A stretch of DNA of 35,461 nt from contig CAMVBS010000020.1 of NCBI GenBank assembly GCA_947165785.1, positions 1-35,461 of the forward strand, given 5' to 3'. Positions 34,347 to 35,461 of the stretch are shown here, piece after piece. A program made the position numbers and the translations under genes. The notes under the pieces are model-generated. The model had not been told where the DNA came from. It saw only the letters and a program-made list of their open reading frames with translations, and did no database searches. This DNA is from an uncultured Clostridia bacterium (GTDB taxonomy: Bacteria; Bacillota; Clostridia; Saccharofermentanales; Saccharofermentanaceae). Each line of letters begins with the position of its first letter. Position 1 is the first letter of the stretch.

Positions 34347-35408
34347 ATGAAGAACAAGAAGTTTTTATCACTTATCAGTTTGATCATCTGCATCGCTATG
34401 ATGGGTGCATCATTCACAGCTTGCTCCAGTAGTTCCAAGAAGAAGGATAAGGACAAGAAGTCCAAGGTCGAGGATGAAGACGACGAGGACGAGGATGACG
34501 ACGAAGACGAAGATGATGACGAGGATGACGAGGACGACGAAGACGAAGAGGACGACGAGGATGACGAAGACGACGACGATGATGATGACGACGTCGTTGA
34601 GACCAAGAAGCCTAAGGATGACGACGACGATATCGACATTGGCGGTGACGTAACGAAGGGCGGAGATATCCAGGTCGACGAGACAGTTGTAATCGATCAG
34701 GATGATATCAAAGTTACAGTAACAGGCACAGTATACGATGATTGGAGCGGTACAGGTCTTGAGCTTCTTATCGAGAACAACACAGATGAGAACCTTTCGT
34801 TCAGTGTAACTGATTTCTATGTAAACGGATGTTATATCCAAACATATCTTAGTCAGGGTGATGTTGCTTCAGGTAAGAAGGGATACGCTACTATCTCTCT
34901 TAATGAGGAAGATGTTTACGCTGATTATGGTATGAAGAGCATCGGTAAACTCGATTTCAAGATGTATGCATATAATGATGATTACGATACAGTATTGGAT
35001 TATACTAATGTATCCCTCAATACAAATCTTCAGCCAGATACACCTTCATTCGATTCTGATGTAGATATCTACGATGCTGACGGTGTGGTTATCAAGGCTA
35101 GATACGGTCAGGCTAAGTACGGTGATTACAATTCTATCTATGTATATGCAGAGAATAATACTGATAAGACATTGAGGATCTCTGTTGATAGTCTCGATAT
35201 TAACGGCTTCACTATCAGTTCTGCTTATTTGTACCTCACTCTTGATCCTGGTTTCTGCGGTGTGGAGGATATCAATCTTTATGAAGATACTCTTAGCGAG
35301 AACCACATCGATGAGATCGAGAGCATGGAGCTTTCACTTGAAATAAGAGATGCTGACGATTGGAAATCTGTCGCAACAACAGATTCTGTTGAGATTCCGG
35401 TTTCCTGA
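34347..35408 (+). CDS. lipoprotein with Asp/Glu-repeat linker and two copies of an unknown domain
   Basis: A 353-residue protein. Signal peptide with lipobox FTAC (Cys26), Ser and Lys-rich stretch (27-40), 41 consecutive Asp/Glu (42-82), a short Lys/Pro/Asp linker, then two related domains at about 116-226 and 239-350. Both contain ENNTD followed by a beta-rich segment and NG (for example LIENNTDENLSFSVTDFYVNG and YAENNTDKTLRISVDSLDING). The repeat pattern resembles small beta-sandwich surface domains (DUF4352/FxLYD-like) but I do not name one. The start is ATG 34347 with GGAGG 8 nt upstream; the in-frame ATG 34332 has no ribosome site and its codons overlap GGAGG. The acidic block could bind calcium or keep the domain extended from the membrane. 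A strong terminator follows. Function unknown. Confidence 0.82.
   Translation: MKNKKFLSLISLIICIAMMGASFTACSSSSKKKDKDKKSKVEDEDDEDEDDDEDEDDDEDDEDDEDEEDDEDDEDDDDDDDDVVETKKPKDDDDDIDIGGDVTKGGDIQVDETVVIDQDDIKVTVTGTVYDDWSGTGLELLIENNTDENLSFSVTDFYVNGCYIQTYLSQGDVASGKKGYATISLNEEDVYADYGMKSIGKLDFKMYAYNDDYDTVLDYTNVSLNTNLQPDTPSFDSDVDIYDADGVVIKARYGQAKYGDYNSIYVYAENNTDKTLRISVDSLDINGFTISSAYLYLTLDPGFCGVEDINLYEDTLSENHIDEIESMELSLEIRDADDWKSVATTDSVEIPVS
34470..34592 (+). repeat. GAY/GAR low-complexity tract encoding 41 Asp/Glu
   Basis: A run of GAC, GAT, GAA and GAG codons encodes residues 42-82 of the lipoprotein without interruption. The mixed codons argue for selection of the acidic protein sequence, not for pure DNA slippage of one triplet. 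The antisense reading gives a spurious poly-serine frame. Confidence 0.9.
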
Positions 35409-35433
35409 TCGATATTGATCAAGTTATTTGAAG

Positions 35434-35461
35434 AGAGGTTGCCTTTATGGCAGCCTCTTTT
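35434..35461 (+). terminator. intrinsic terminator at the window end
   Basis: AGAGGTTGCC (35434-35443) pairs with GGCAGCCTCT (35449-35458), one G-U pair, followed by T residues running off the window edge. Confidence 0.88.

Noticed and set aside
34307..34639. Minus-strand ORF with a long serine run
   Set aside because: It is the antisense shadow of the Asp/Glu codons of the lipoprotein.

Overview
The window looks like a chromosomal housekeeping segment of an anaerobic Gram-positive bacterium of the class Clostridia. The support is indirect. There are many lipoprotein signal peptides, a GatCAB-type amidotransferase, a VanY-type carboxypeptidase, the EF-G paralogue typical of clostridia, sigma-A type promoters (TTGACA/TATAAT) and strong AGGAGG-like ribosome binding sites. 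A finer placement (for example within the Saccharofermentans/Oscillospiraceae neighbourhood) is only a guess. I see no rRNA, tRNA, CRISPR array, phage or insertion sequence.

Layout. 0-0.5 kb: the possible tail of an unknown gene, then a lone, very short type IV prepilin with its own terminator. 0.5-5.5 kb (minus strand): a peptide/nickel-type ABC importer, ordered binding lipoprotein, two permeases and a double ATPase fused in one chain. Its promoter carries a palindrome exactly in the -35/-10 spacer, and a small terminator-like hairpin separates the binding protein from the permeases. 5.6-7.8 kb: a zinc-ribbon/coiled-coil protein with an 18-residue tandem repeat, followed by a 50-residue helical protein and a terminator. 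7.9-11.2 kb: an EF-G-like GTPase and UDP-galactopyranose mutase. 11.2-12 kb (minus): exonuclease III. 12.1-15.2 kb: a PrsA-like lipoprotein with a C-terminal membrane helix, then cardiolipin synthase (TTG start). 15.2-16.1 kb (minus): a VanY-like D,D-carboxypeptidase overlapping the end of cardiolipin synthase.

16.1-18.9 kb: gatCA-gatB, where GatC and a shortened GatA appear fused in one polypeptide. 18.9-22.5 kb: a CNNM/CorC transporter-like protein, a HAD phosphatase and a second, membrane-anchored PrsA/SurA-like chaperone. 22.5-30.3 kb: rpoB and rpoC behind a perfect-consensus promoter and a structured leader of about 145 nt, with no rplJL genes upstream. 30.35-31.6 kb: tyrS. 31.7-35.4 kb: two tandem paralogous small lipoproteins, a DUF4130-type protein without its usual radical-SAM partner, shikimate kinase, and a lipoprotein with 41 consecutive Asp/Glu residues ahead of two copies of an unknown domain.

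Themes. Envelope biogenesis is well represented: lipoproteins, two extracytoplasmic foldase-like proteins, cardiolipin synthase, a carboxypeptidase and Glf for galactofuranose. So is the information-processing core: RNA polymerase, tRNA charging and amidation, and an EF-G paralogue. The genes are tightly packed, with no intergenic gap over 300 bp. Many ORF starts were moved inward because a good Shine-Dalgarno sequence lies before an internal ATG (dppB, the coiled-coil gene, EF-G-like, exoA, rpoB, rpoC and the last lipoprotein). The least explained items are the zinc-ribbon coiled-coil pair, the compact GatC-GatA fusion, the tandem and acidic lipoproteins, and a recurrent TTTTCGAAAA palindrome concentrated in gene boundaries.
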